NCBI RefSeq assembly: GCF_030272615.1
Contig: NC_081414.1
Location: forward strand, 312,557,664 to 312,621,663
DNA from: Cryptomeria japonica
Lineage: Eukaryota > Streptophyta > Pinopsida > Cupressales > Cupressaceae
Reading direction: 5' to 3'
DNA length: 64,000 nucleotides
Shown: positions 45,448 through 57,224 of the stretch, one piece after another
How the letters are laid out: each line of letters begins with the position of its first letter
Position numbering within the stretch: the first letter of the stretch is position 1
Position numbers and translations under genes: made by a program
Notes under the pieces: generated by a model
Databases searched by the model: none
The model's input: only the letters and a program-made list of their open reading frames with translations
Told to the model about the DNA's origin: nothing

Positions 45448-47268
45448 CTAACTGATATTCTTTGGAGGTGGCATGTCCATAATTGCTTTTACCTTTGCTG
45501 GGTCGACCTCAATACCTTTGCTTGAGATAATGTATCCTAGAAGCTTCCCGGAGGTCACTCCAAAGACACATTTCTTTGGGTTGAGTCGAACATGATATTG
45601 TTCTAGTCTATCAAAGATTTTATCTAAGATGTGAAGATGTCCTTCTCTGGTGAGTGATTTTGCTAGTAAGTCATCCACATAATCTTCCATCATGGTATGC
45701 ATCATGTCATGGAAGATGGTGGTCATTGCTCTCTGATAGGTTGCTCCTGCATTCTTGAGACCGAAAGGCATTACATTCCAGCAATATGTGCCCCATGGAC
45801 ATGTGAAGGCTGTCTTATGTTGATCCTCTGGTGCGATCTTTATTTGATTGTATCCTGAAAAGCCATCCATGAGTGAAAGCATGGCGTGTCCTGCTGTCAG
45901 ATCCACTATGATATCGATATTTGGAAGGGGGAAGTCATCCTTAGGACATGCCTTATTCAGATCTCTGAAGTCAGTACAAATGCGGATGCCCCCTTTTGGT
46001 TTGCTAACAGGCACAATGTTGGAGATCCATTCTGCATAATCAATTGGCCTAATGAAACCAACATCTAGGAGTTTCTTGAGTTCTGTTTTGACTAGTACTG
46101 CAATTTGAGGATGCATCTTACGAAGCTTTTGCTTGACAGGTTTGGCTCCTTTTGCTACAGTAAGGTGATGCATGACTAAATCAGGATCAAGCCCAAGCAT
46201 GTCTGCATATGACCATGCAAAGTTGATCTGACGCTTCTGGAAGAACTCTACAAAATTAGGCTGTTCTTCTGGAGTGAGAAGAGATGCCAGATGTACGAGG
46301 TGAGGATTTTCAGGGTTCCCCACATTGTATTCTTTGGTTTCCTCGATGAGAATCGTTGATCTTTCCTGTTGTGTACTATCAGGGAGAATGTCAAACCCTT
46401 CATCCTCAGGCGCCTCAGAGAGGTTTTCACCGTTGGATACGCTCTTTCTTTTTACTTTTGTCTGATCAAACAGTGCCACAGTGTGGTTTTCACTGGAAGA
46501 TCCATGTTTTATTGCTATATTTTTGCAGCTGAAAGGTTTGGCATCCGCCCCGAAGTATGCGGCGCTATTAAGTTCAATGGGAAATCCAGCTTTGTGATCC
46601 CCGCTTGGTAGGTTATCCCTTAATTCCAAAAAGTCAATGATAGCCTCATCGTTTTGGAAGAAGTCAAGACATGGGGGATTTGGTTGGTTCCATTCGATGA
46701 GTTCAGGGTGGACAATGGGCATTACTTCATCGACTAGGTTAAGTGCGTTAGAGGTATCAGTGAGGGTTAAGACGTTATGGTGAAGGTCGTTGATGGTACT
46801 CTCCCTGTCAGAATCAGGCGTAGGATGAGACGTAGGGTCTGTGGAAGATGTTTCTAGTTCAGGAACCCAAGTGGTCTTTATCTGTGCTTCTCCATAAACA
46901 GGGATGTCTTTGCGTGGTGGAGGTGGCGATGTGTCTTCCTCATCTGAAGTGTTAAGCTGTACTGAATCAAATTCCCACTCATGTGAGTCGGTCTCTGAAT
47001 CACTTTCTAGCATCCGATTACTATACCATACTGGGATGTCCTTTGAGTTAAATACTGCAGGTGTGATTGGTTGATGTACCTTTGTAATGATCGGTGCTGG
47101 AGGAAGGTCGATGGGGATTAAAGGATCTAGTATAGGGAGTAGCGGTAATATTGACTCAGTGGCTTCTGCTAGAACTACTGGTGTCATAGATGCTGCTGCA
47201 GGTTCTGATACAGTTACTGCTGCTAATGGTGTTGCTGATGGGATTACGAGTTCACTTGGTGGGATGAG
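45448..47268 (-). pseudogene. Element 1 pol: acidic spacer and reverse transcriptase
   Basis: Same frame as gag. After the stop at 47269-47271 comes a variable spacer (47187-46350, with 'NDEAIIDFLELRDNLPSGD' shared with element A). RT follows: 'ICTDFRDLNKACPKDD', 'MLSLMDGFSGYNQIKIA', 'VMPFGLKNAGATYQRAM', the catalytic Tyr-Val-Asp-Asp (45681-45670), then 'LNPKKCVFGVTSGKLLGY'. It synthesises cDNA from the element RNA using a tRNA primer. The RT core is uninterrupted; a TAG at 45448-45450 follows it. Similarity to RT of element A is strong across the domain. Confidence 0.95.
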
Positions 47269-50200
47269 TCACATTGGTGATGGCTGTGTTGGGATTCTGA
47301 GCCTCAATGGGGCAGTTGTGATGGTGCTTGATGCTGCTTTGATTATGAAAGGTGGCCTTTTGACCGTAGGCTGACAAAAGGGTTTGCTGGGTTTCCCTTT
47401 GAATTTTAATTTAGGGAAGATCTCTTTTTCAAAGCCGAGGCCTGTATTTCCTTTGGGCTTGAATTCTGGTAGTAGGGGTTCATGTCGTCCTTGTTTGCAA
47501 TATCCCAAAGCACTCTGACCATCATACCCCATTTTTTGCATAATGAGGAGACCTTTGCCATACTGGTCCGTAGGAAGTGTAACTCGCGGTATATCAGTGG
47601 TGATGGGATCTTTATAGATCCATTCCGCTAGGTCCTCATCTTGTGTTTCTTCCTCTTGACTCTTTCCAAGAACGAAAGGCGTCAAGGCACATGCTAGTAT
47701 ATTTAGTGGTTGCTGGAGTACCTGCTGTGGTTTACCATGAGTTCTAGGAGAAGTGGGCATTTGTCCCACACAAAAGAGTTGACTCAAGTTGTATTCCCCA
47801 GGACCTTCCTCTGCGATCTTCATCTTAAGCTTTTCTTGCTTGGGCATAGTGGTGTTTGAACTGGCAAGAGAGGCGGGACTTATATATGATGTGGAGGAAA
47901 TGGCTTCTCTATTATTAGGAACGGTAATCTCTGGTTGATGACTGATATTATGGCAAAATGCAAAGGGATTTGCATCACCCAGGATTGTGATCTCTACACC
48001 GTTATGTGGGAACTTGATACATTGATGGTAGGTAGATGGAACAACTTGCATGGCATGTATCCAAGGTCTTCCTAACAATAGATTATATGGCAGAGGAAGG
48101 TCCAGAACCTGACAAATGATGTGCTTTACCACAGGGCCCATGCGGATTGGTAGTACCACAGCGCCTTTGGATGAACGCTCTGCATCGTCATAGGCTTTGA
48201 TTGTGATCTTCTGACGAGGATCCACTGATTCTACTGCATATCCCAATGCTGTGACCAACTGCAGTGTACAAATATTTAGGCCTGCTCCATTATCGATCAA
48301 GACTCGCTTGATCCTATGCTGGTTAATAAACCCTTCAATGTGGAGTGAGGCATTATGCGGTTGCTGGAAGGAAGAGTTGTCACTTTCGGAAAAAGTGAGA
48401 CAAGGTGATGACTTTAGACTTCCAACCATGGCTTGAAATTGGTCTGTATTCAGATTTGCAGGGACTGACGCCTCTTGGAGTGCTTGATCCAAGATAGTTT
48501 TATGAGAGGGTGATAGGCGCAGAAGCTCTAAAATGGATATAAGTGCAGGGGTTTTGTCTAATTGTTCCACAAGATTGTACTGCTTTGGGATGGAGGGGGT
48601 GCCTTGTGGAGCTGCCTTTATGGTGACCTTGCCGCGATGCGTAACAACATTGCAATTTGAGTTGGGATTTTTGAAGGTTATGGTTGCAACTTGTTCATTG
48701 GCATCATACAGATGATTTACAATGTAATTATACGCAGCCTGCGTATAATCAGTGGTATCAGTGCCTCGCCTAGAAGTGGAAGGATCCCTTTGATCTTGTG
48801 ATGGAAGTGGATTTTTGAACATCAAATGATCATTATTGGTTGTTTTTGGGTTATGTCCTTCAATTTCAATTTCTCCTCGATCAATAAGATCTTGAATGAG
48901 ATTTTTCAATCGGTGACAATTACTTGTCTTGTGCCCTCTTCCTTGATGGAATTCACAGTGTTCAGTATCTCTCCACCATGCTGGTTTGACTTGAGGCTCA
49001 TGGTTTGATAGCTTAGGTAGAGTGACCAAATTTTGAGAGAGGAGTTGTCGCAACACTATTTCAATGGGTTCCCCTAAGGGAGTGTATGTGCGTTTCTGTT
49101 TTTGCTGACGAGGTCTAGGTTCATCGTGAGATGTGATGCGACTTTGATTGGACGGAACATTTGTGTTATTCTGAGGTGGAGGATTTTGTCCCACAGGTTG
49201 TGCATTTTGGATAGTCCGAGCATCCACAACCCCATCGTTGACGATATTCTTGTTTTTATTCCAGAAGTTTGGTTTATCGTTGTTGAAGCGTGGACGAGGA
49301 CCATCTTTTGGTTCATTAAAGATTTTGATGAGTCCTTTCTTGATGAGTGCCCGTTCATATTTTAAACCCTTGGTGATCATATCATTAAATGAGTCTGTGT
49401 CTTTAACATCCAGGTGAAATTCCATTTCTTCGTTTAAGTTGGAAATGAATATTTCCACTAGTTCTCGTTCAAGTAACTGAAGAGAACGTCTGCTAGACAT
49501 TTGGCGCCATCGTTGCAGGAATACTGAGAATAGTTCACCTGGTTTTTGTTTGGTGTTGCACAGATCAGCCATGGTGATGTCGCGTTCAATGTTATGAGAA
49601 TAATGAGCTAGGAACTTCTGGATGAGTTCCTCAAATGTCCTAATGCCTTCTGGTAGCCGGGAAAACCATGATGTGGTTGTTCCTCCCAAGCTTTGGGGAA
49701 AAAGGCGCATTAGGTAGGTGTCTTCATATGCCACTTCAAGACAAGCGGAATAAAATTCTCTTACATGATCATGAGGATCTCCCTTTCCTCTATATTTTTC
49801 AAATTTGGGTGTTTCGAATCCTCTTGGAAAGGGTGGCATGTAAAGATTCCTGTCAAAAGGATAGGGACAGATGTCATTGAGGGAGAATTGGTTAATCTTG
49901 ACACCACTATGAAGCTGTTGGGCGAGAGTCTCGACTTGTTGCCGCAACATCTCCATTTCATTTGGAGGAGGAGGTGGTGGGTTACCTCGAGGAATGTTAT
50001 ATCTGATGGGATCTCTACCTCTTTCCTCTTCATGACGACTTTGTCTGTCTGATGCTTGTCTTAATTGGGCAAGATCAAAGTCAGAGGGGAGTTTGGCTCC
50101 TTCTTGAGCGAGTCTTAAGAAGTGAGCATCCACATTGCTCCTGAGTATTTCGCCAAACAATCTGTTAAAGAGAGGGTTATGCTGAGCCCTTTCTATTGTT

Positions 50201-50334
50201 GCAGGAGTGGGAGTACTTGGGTTTTCGTCATCTGCATTTCCTCCAAGTGCTTCTTGAAATTCATTGAGATTTTCCTCTTCTTCCTCTTCTCTTTCTATTT
50301 CTCGTTGTCTCGACTATGATCAGGTTTGAGCCAT
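47269..50334 (-). pseudogene. Element 1 gag, protease and G-patch-like segment
   Basis: Start taken at ATG 50334: it is in frame and followed by a Glu-rich N-terminus, but stop codons at 50320-50322 (TGA) and 50314-50316 (TAG) follow within seven codons. The frame is then open for about 1,010 codons. Gag core about 49815-49330 ('EKYRGKGDPHDHVREFYSA', 'FLQRWRQMSSRR'). An atypical zinc-knuckle-like stretch follows ('CEFHQGRGHKTSNCHRLK', about 48955-48905). The protease active site is 'LIDNGAGLN' (about 48300). A G-patch-like segment ('GKGLLIMQKMGYDGQSALGY') lies near 47560-47480. The frame ends at TGA 47269-47271, then resumes as pol. Confidence 0.93.
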
Positions 50335-52343
50335 TTTGTTTATGAGTCTTTGTTGAAGTTGTGTAAAAATGATGATGAGTGTTTGATGAAATGAGAGATT
50401 GATGATTTGGTGAATTGTGTTGCACGTGGATCTCTAACACTTTTAAGGTAGATGTTACCGAAATTCCTTCTTTGAATTGCTTGCTTGTTTGATAAGATTT
50501 GATGTGATAAGGTGTAGAGAAATCTGAGATGTGTTACAGATTTAACTACCTAGTAATGAGAGGATTCACTAATGAACTAGTTTTAACCTGCGTAGATGTG
50601 TCTCTTAGGATGAGCTTATCCTAGATGTAGAAACAATCTAAAAAGTGATGTGATGTGTTTGATTTCAAGCAATATCTAAAAGAGAACTTTGGGACAAGAA
50701 CCTCTTAATGTTTTGAGAGTTGGGACGGATTGATGATGAAGTGATGATGTATGAGTGAGATGATGGATGAAAATGATGTTTTCAACTTTAATAAAAACTT
50801 TGTGTCACAAATGGGACAAACTCTACCTCTTCCCTTTCAGGTGTTGGAGGTATTTCTCGAGCTGTGTTGTAGGTGATGCAGATGTTGGGGAAAAAGTTGG
50901 GATTAATCTTTCCTCCTTGATTTTTGTGATAACTCAGAGCTCTATATTGCATAAAAGCTCTGTGGTTCAATGATTCGAAATCAAATTCGTTTGTTTTGCC
51001 TTGAAGGTATAGATGCATGCGATGTAGAAAGACTCTATGGGAGACAAAGATTTGTCGATTGATATAGAAGAATTTCCTCCTTTTGATCCAAGCCTTTGAG
51101 CTTAATGGTCTTCTTTTCAAGTTGGTATTCTGATGACACTTCTTCTTTCGCAAGATGTGAAGAATGGTCATAAAATTTTGACTCTTTGTTGTTTGTACCT
51201 TGTTTTTGATGTTTTTTTGGTTGTTTTGACAGATGTTTGGTTGGATGAATACTTTGTTTTTGGGATTGACTTTCTGATTTTTCTTTGACAAGAAAACAAA
51301 GCAAGCACGCAAACACAAGAATGTTGCCCCAAAGGCACAAATGAGTATGGGTCTAGATTAACCCAATCCTTGGACTTGTATATGACCCTTCCTTTAGATG
51401 TATTTTAAGGTGTATTTCCAAAGCCTGAAGTCGGCTCAATTTGCACTTGGTCTTTAAAATGAACACACTTCAAACACTTTTTATCCCTAAGGTCAAATGG
51501 CCAGTTGTGATAAATTTAGCCCACATCTTGCTATTTCTTCGACTTTGGTACTACATACCTTATGAATCCCGCCGTGGCAGGTAAGGATGTGATATACTAA
51601 GTCTTGCACGAGCATAACAAATAGATGATCCCTATGATGGGGGAGTCACCACTTTTATCAAGCCACAAGTGACTTTTCAAAAAGCTATGTTTCTACTCAA
51701 GGAAATATGTATGGTGAGTATCTTGGGAGCAAAACCATCTATGCTCTTGCACTAAATTATATCTCAAATATTCTCAATCAATAGAACGGGTGGGCTACTA
51801 CTTAAAGGTGTTTAGTCATGTTCGATGTTTTTGGACATAAGTTCATTCTACAGTGACTCACTTAAGAGCCTTGTAACTGGTGGTAGGGCCCATTTGTCCT
51901 TTCGGCCAGTTACACTGTAGGAACAACTATACCCAAGGCTACAACTTTCGCTCTCATCTGATTTCTATAGCGGCTGGAAGGATTTACCGCTCGAGGTCGT
52001 TCCCAAGAGTATCGATCCCTTGGTAGGCCTCTCTTAAAAAGATAAAATTTGAGCGTTACTAACACTTTTCTCTTGCACCTAGGACCACGAGAGCCAAGGG
52101 AGAGGATAGTGTGTGTTAGAGGTAGGACCACTTGACTGACTTTTTTGCACAAGCGTGCCAAACACGTAAAACTTGTTCTTTTTAATCTAGCATTTACAAA
52201 TGTGATCTAACTATTTGGAGATGTTGCTCCAACAATCATGGTGTTCTTTTTAACTCCAAAAAGCAATGTGTTTTGTATTCTAGAATTTGAAATCCTGGTC
52301 AACGTAATGAAAACACATTTGCTTGAAGGAAAAACCGCTTTGC

Positions 52344-52374
<31 letters not shown>

Positions 52375-52690
52375 TTTTTTGAAACAAGTTGATTGTTCTT
52401 TTTACTTGTCCAAAAATTGAAGTGTGGATTGTGATTTTTAAGTTTGATGCAAAAAAAGAAAATTTGTGTGTTGATTTTAAGCACCAAAATAAAGATGAAT
52501 CCTAACTAGCAATGGAAGTAAATGTTTGTTTTTGAAGTGTTTTAAGAGCACCAAAGGAAATTTTGTGATTTTAATGATGAGTGGTTAAACCTGCAAAACA
52601 ATGGATAGTTAGTAAAATCGCTGTTCAAGGGGGGCTTCCACAAGCCTAATAATTTCCATGTTTTTCGGTTACAAGGTGAGTTTTACAACA
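50335..52690 (-). other. Long gag leader of element 1
   Basis: About 2.6 kb separate the primer-binding site from gag. One minus-strand frame (51318-50788, 176 codons) is Lys/Asn-rich with a Pro/Glu tail ('PPTPEREEVEFVPFVTQ'). It has no recognised motif and may be a small leader ORF or chance. A more GC-rich stretch near 51900-52160 (containing CGAGGTCGTTCCC) stands out, but I cannot name it. The rest is noncoding. Long leaders occur in other Tat-lineage elements. Confidence 0.45.
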
Positions 52691-52698
52691 TTCTGTTG

Positions 52699-52909
52699 CA
52701 ATAGCGCTAGTCTGCGTTTAAACAGAAGCGCTGAAAGAAGGTGTGAGATAGAGAGGCAAAAGCGCTAGAAGTTTTCCAATAGCGCTAGAAGAACGATAAA
52801 GCGCTAAAACAGGTGCAAAAGTGCTGAAAGTTTAGCAATAGCGCTATTGTAGTGACAATAGTGCTAAAATGGAAACTGTCGGTAGCGCTAGAACGTGTTC
52901 AATAGCACT
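52699..52909 (-). repeat. Inverted counterpart of the 20-bp-period array, in the gag-pol leader
   Basis: Ten copies of CAA(T/A)AGCGCT (plus strand), that is AGCGCT(A/T)TTG on the minus, gag-coding strand. Starts are at 52699, 52723, 52757, 52777, 52796, 52816, 52836, 52856, 52880 and 52900, mostly 19-20 bp apart, with steps of 24, 34 and 24. It lies about 80 bp inside the primer-binding site. The word and its orientation relative to the downstream gene match the array in front of the PMD gene at 37691-37981. Confidence 0.88.
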
Positions 52910-52988
52910 AAAGCGCAACCTGTGTGACACTTTCAACAAGCAAACATGTTAGGTAACAAAAAATGAGATGTGTTTGGTGGTTCGATTC

Positions 52989-53003
52989 ACGTCGGGTTCA
53001 CCA
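52989..53003 (-). other. Primer-binding site of element 1
   Basis: Minus strand TGGTGAACCCGACGT, two bases inside the 5' LTR, in the standard position for tRNA priming of minus-strand DNA. Element 2 has TGGTGAACCCGATGT. The matching tRNA is not obvious to me; the following bases do not form a proper T-stem if the match is extended. Confidence 0.8.
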
Positions 53004-53005
53004 AA

Positions 53006-54465
53006 TGATGCTCTGCAAAAAGGATCAGGTTAGTCAATGATAACACAACACAAATAAGAAGAAAAGCCAAGTTGTTAGTGTTAGAAATCATAAACCAAAC
53101 ACTTTCCTACACAAGCATATCAAAAGAGATAACAAAAGCATGATAGAATGTCTAACTAGGAAGGTAAATATGATGAGGCATCTCCAAATGCCTCCTAACA
53201 TGCTCTTGGCTTCTTCTCCCTTGTTCCTCTCCTCTCCAAGTTCCAAAATAGTGTAGCTCTCAGCAACTTTTTGCACTATGGATGCTTATGGAGGATTGAG
53301 ATTGTAGTATTGAGCTTTGAATGTGAAATAAAAAGCTAATGCTATGCTATTGATGCTAAACTGATATATTTTAACCAAAATAACAAGATATTAGATGATT
53401 ATGCTAAGAATGCTCTCTAAAATGTCTATAGCTTAGATGCATGCAAGTTTTCAGGATCTGGATTATGAAGAAATGGGCTCTATTTATAGGAAAAATGGAG
53501 CAATGGATGGTTGAGATTGAAAGATTCAATCAAGGGTTGAGTTTGAAAGTTGGGGATCCATGTGCACAATTGGCACTAATGAAATGGTGACAAGTGTCAA
53601 CATAGGGTTGGGTTGAGAAAAGAGGTTGGAGGCATTAAAGGCCTGAGAAGACCTCATGGTTATCTAAAGGCTAAGGGTCAAGTCTAAATTAAGCTTACCC
53701 ACTGGATTAAGAGTTAATCCAAGGATAAACCTTTGTGCAAATGTTTAAGAGATAATCATGGTCAAAGCATTAATGGCCTGATGAGACCCTTGGGTTGGAT
53801 AGAGGTTGAGTCAAAACAAATGTTTTAACCATGTGGGAAGGTTTGAATTAACCATTAATGGTTATTGGAGACTTTGGGGATTAAGTGGTTGAAGGTTGAA
53901 AGCCTTTAAAGGTTATCAAAGACTTTGAGCCATTTAGTGGTTGAAGACTTGAAGCTTTTAATGGTTATCAAAGACTTTGAGGTTTTGAGAAGTGACTTCC
54001 CTTTGCTTAGGGATGTGACAAAGTTTAGAGGATGGATTAGGCTAATTAGGAAGGGGTTAGAAGAATCTAGAAGGGGATTAGATTTTGCAAGTGGATTTGG
54101 TGGGTGAGGAAAAATAGGATTTTATTTAAAATAAAAATTCATTTATTCCAATAAATGTGTGCAAGTTGCATTTGTATGAAAATGCAAGTGGGGGGGGATA
54201 ATGATTTAAATAAATGTTTTATTTAATTTATTTAAAAGAGGAATAGGGGGATTTAATTAAATAAATAGATTTTATTTATTTAATTGATTTGTATTTGGTT
54301 TAATGAATTAATTAAAATAAATTGAATAATTTATTTAATTAATAGAAGAATGTTTGGGGATGAATTAATTAAATATTTATTTAATTAACTGATGGCTAGT
54401 GGATTTTTAATCAAATAAATACGAAATATTCATTTAATTAAAATGGACAGATTTGTGTGACTACA
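53006..54465 (-). repeat. 5' LTR of element 1
   Basis: 1460 bp, the same length as the 3' LTR at 35648-37107. Differences seen by eye are mostly transitions. It carries the promoter for gag-pol (TATA at 53477-53489) and the AT-rich palindromes near 54200-54438. Confidence 0.97.
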
Positions 54466-54470
54466 CCTTC
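54466..54470. other. Target-site duplication of element 1 (right)
   Basis: CCTTC directly right of the LTR, identical to 35643-35647. Confidence 0.95.
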
Positions 54471-56867
54471 AATGGAAGATAGCCAAGGGTAGCCTAACTT
54501 CACACAGAATTTCATGAAAGAAGGAATGATAACAAAGGTGACATCCATAGATTTAATGTGCACTTCAACAGGAAGGGTGTTAGAACCAATGGTAGGACAA
54601 GGTAATCCATCAAATAACTTCACAACCACATTAGAGTCATCATAGATCATGTTATGCAATCGTAAAGTAAAAAGATACTTCTCAGTGATGACATTAACCA
54701 TGCAAGAGGGATCAACAAGAGCACCATGACAAGGTATGTCATTAACCTTCACAACTATGTATAAAGGGCCATCAGGTGCTCTAATGGTCTCACTAGGGTC
54801 AAATGTGATACAAGGATCCCTAGGTGTCTCTTGTTTCTCTACCATGTTCACCAAATTCGGAGTTGTGGTAGTAAGATCAGAAGGAGAGAAAGAGGTATGT
54901 TCAACCTCAATCACATTAGAGGTACGAGAAAGCAAAGGATTAGTAAAAATCTTAAGATTTTGATTAGGAGGAGCTAATGATTTGTTTCCCTTATCATTCA
55001 CACCTGCAACAGATATAGTATTATTATCAATCAAATCTTGAATCTTACTTTTCAATGCAAAATATTTCTCAGTATCATGACTAGGTTGATGATGAAATTG
55101 ACAAAAGTAATTGCTATCAAAATAAGGGGATACAAGCTTAGATGGGTCAACTGGTTTGATACGAGGAAGTTTGATAACATTTCTTTGTAACAACTGAGAC
55201 ATAATACTATGTAAAGATTCATTCAAAGGAGTAAATTGTCTTTCTCTTTTAAAGAATTTAGAAATAGGAGACACACCTGTTGTAGCATTCACATTGTTGT
55301 TGTTGATTATATCATTGAACTTGATGAATATTTTTGTTGGTTTGAACTTCGCAAATGGTTGTTGAACACTCTCCCCCTTATCACTCGGAGCCATAAGAGT
55401 AGATTGCTCCATTTGACTCACAACCAGTTGATAATTGTGGAGTGTTGCCCACAACTGCGGAAAGGAAGTAAACTCAAACAAAAGAAGCTTTTCCCTTATA
55501 TCTTTTTGCATATTAGAAATGAAAATGATTTGAATATCATTATCAGGTACATGAAAAGGAATTTGAGCACACAAATGCTTATATCTACCAATGAAATCAA
55601 TCACTTTTTCTTTAACACCTTGCTTACAATGCATTAAATCAGTCAAAGTGATTGTAGGACCAATGTTGTTTTGAAATTGTTGAATGAAAGAATTTGCTAA
55701 TTGTTGAAAAGAAGTGATAGAATAAGAAGGCAAAGAGAAATACCATTGTAAAGCCTTATCTCTTAGTGTTCTTGTAAAGAGTTTTGCAAGCAATCTTTGA
55801 TCATAAGCAAAATCAGTACACAAGGTTTGAAAAGTTTTAACATGTGTTAGAGGGTCACCTTTTCCATTATAGAGTTCTAATTGAGGGACCTCAACGTTCT
55901 TAGGTTGGACGAATTTAACAATATCAAGAGAAAGTGGGTTCACAACATCAAATGTGGGCACACTAAACTTGGATTGACTCATGGAAGCAATTTGTTGTTG
56001 TTGTAAGGAAGGCACAGTTTGAGAAAGATTGTTAATGGTTGCTTCGGTAGAAGAATTGATATTAGACATGGTTGATTGAGAAGGTGGTGTGACGTTATTG
56101 AAGGAGGGAATGGATTGAGAATAAGGTGGTGGGACATAATGATAAGTAGGCATAGGTGATGATTAAGTACGAAATGGGACACTTAAAGGAGGAATAAAAT
56201 TATTGAATGAATTGCCCCCTTGTGTCACACTGATTGGTTGAGGGATATTAGGAATACTTACTGAAGACATAGGTAAAAATGGAAGATTAAATAAAAAATA
56301 TGGATTGCCCCCATGACTAATGGTTTTAGGAATGACATTTTGGGTTGATGTAACCATGATGTTTGAGATAAAAGTAGGAACACTAGTCATAGGAGTAGAC
56401 AAAAGAATAGAATGATTGATTTGATTCGAAGGTTGTGAATAACCTCAGTTCCCAGCACAACTCTTGATAGGCATGACATTAGAATCAACAATATGAGAAA
56501 TGCCACACAATATGTCAATTCCATTCTTATCACTTTGAATCATGCATTTAAGGCCTTCAATTAATGGAAGAGTTTCACTATTAGGGTACTCTTGGGCTAT
56601 CCATTGTTGAAAGTTATCAAATTGATTGTCCAATTTTAAAATTTGATCTATGGAAAATCTAGTTAAAGATTCTTCTTGTTCATCATGGGATTCATCAATT
56701 GGATGGATAGGGACATGATTAGGATGGGAAGAATCAACATTATCCTCATTAAAGAAGTCACCCAAATTATGCTCCATCTCCTTGGTAATTAAACCTTGGG
56801 AAGCCTTAATTCTAATGCTTCGTCTAACAAGGATAGGATAGGTAGGACTAATAGTGGTGAAACTCAT
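54471..56867 (-). pseudogene. Element 2 gag-protease, upstream part
   Basis: One minus-strand frame from ATG 56867 to the insertion point, interrupted by stops at 56445-56447 (TGA) and 56163-56165 (TAA). The gag core spans about 55900-55430 ('LELYNGKGDPLTHVKTFQ', 'KALQWYFSLP', 'FIGRYKHL'), followed by a Cys/His stretch ('YFCQFHHQPSHDTEKY') at the usual zinc-knuckle place. The aspartic protease near 54720-54480 has 'ALVDPSCMVNVI' where Asp-Ser/Thr-Gly is expected, so the active-site Gly is gone. The protease is cut by element 1 after 'LGYPWLSSIEG' and resumes at 35642. Confidence 0.88.
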
Positions 56868-56931
56868 GCACTAGAGGGAAATTTTGAAATTTTTGAATTT
56901 GGAATAATAGGAACAAAGTGTACAAAAATTG

Positions 56932-57210
56932 GTCCAAGGGGTTGAGCTTAACTGGTTAAAACACTGGGTTCTCACTGTGGAGACCCAAGTTCAATTCCCA
57001 ATAGGGACATCTGAAGTGGAATTCTAAGTTGTGACTCTTGGCCTTCCATAGGATGGGGAAGGTCTTGGAGTCAATCTAATCAAACAGAATAATAATAATA
57101 ATTCAAAGATATGTAATGGGGATGGGGCCCCCTACTGTGTCCCCACTGGTTCATAGCTCCAGTCAAAAGCTATTCAGGCTTCGGCCAATTACCGATCAAA
57201 AAAAAAAAAA
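56932..57210 (+). mobile_element. tRNA-derived SINE with 14-bp target duplication
   Basis: The head shows a pol III A-box-like GAGCTTAACTGG (about 56945-56957) and a B-box-like AGTTCAATTCC (about 56989-56999) at tRNA spacing. A non-tRNA body follows, then a run of A (57198-57210). It is flanked by GTGTACAAAAATTG on both sides (56918-56931 and 57211-57224). Inserted in the leader of element 2, in opposite orientation to it. The source tRNA is not determined. Confidence 0.9.
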
Positions 57211-57224
57211 GTGTACAAAAATTG

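Larger units (their letters stand above)
35648..54465 (-). mobile_element. Element 1: complete 18.8-kb Tat-lineage Ty3/gypsy retrotransposon with antisense PMD gene
   Basis: Both ends are exact: LTRs of 1460 bp (35648-37107 and 53006-54465) begin TG and end CA and are flanked by a perfect CCTTC duplication. Minus-strand order: 5' LTR, primer-binding site, repeat array, 2.6-kb leader, gag, protease, G-patch-like segment, RT, RNase H, archaeal-type RNase H, integrase, 3-kb repeat-rich spacer, antisense PMD gene, second array, PPT, 3' LTR. Roughly eleven differences separate the LTRs (about 0.8%), so insertion is fairly recent. The gag-pol frame has seven nonsense codons, so this copy is not autonomous. 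It sits inside the protease part of element 2. Confidence 0.97.

Noticed and set aside
51910-52161. 83-codon Arg-rich minus-strand frame in the element 1 leader
   Set aside because: Short, no motif, no counterpart elsewhere in the window; kept only as part of the leader description.
56943-57000. A tRNA gene
   Set aside because: A and B boxes are present, but the cloverleaf is degenerate, and a body, poly-A tail and target duplication follow; a SINE explains all of it.
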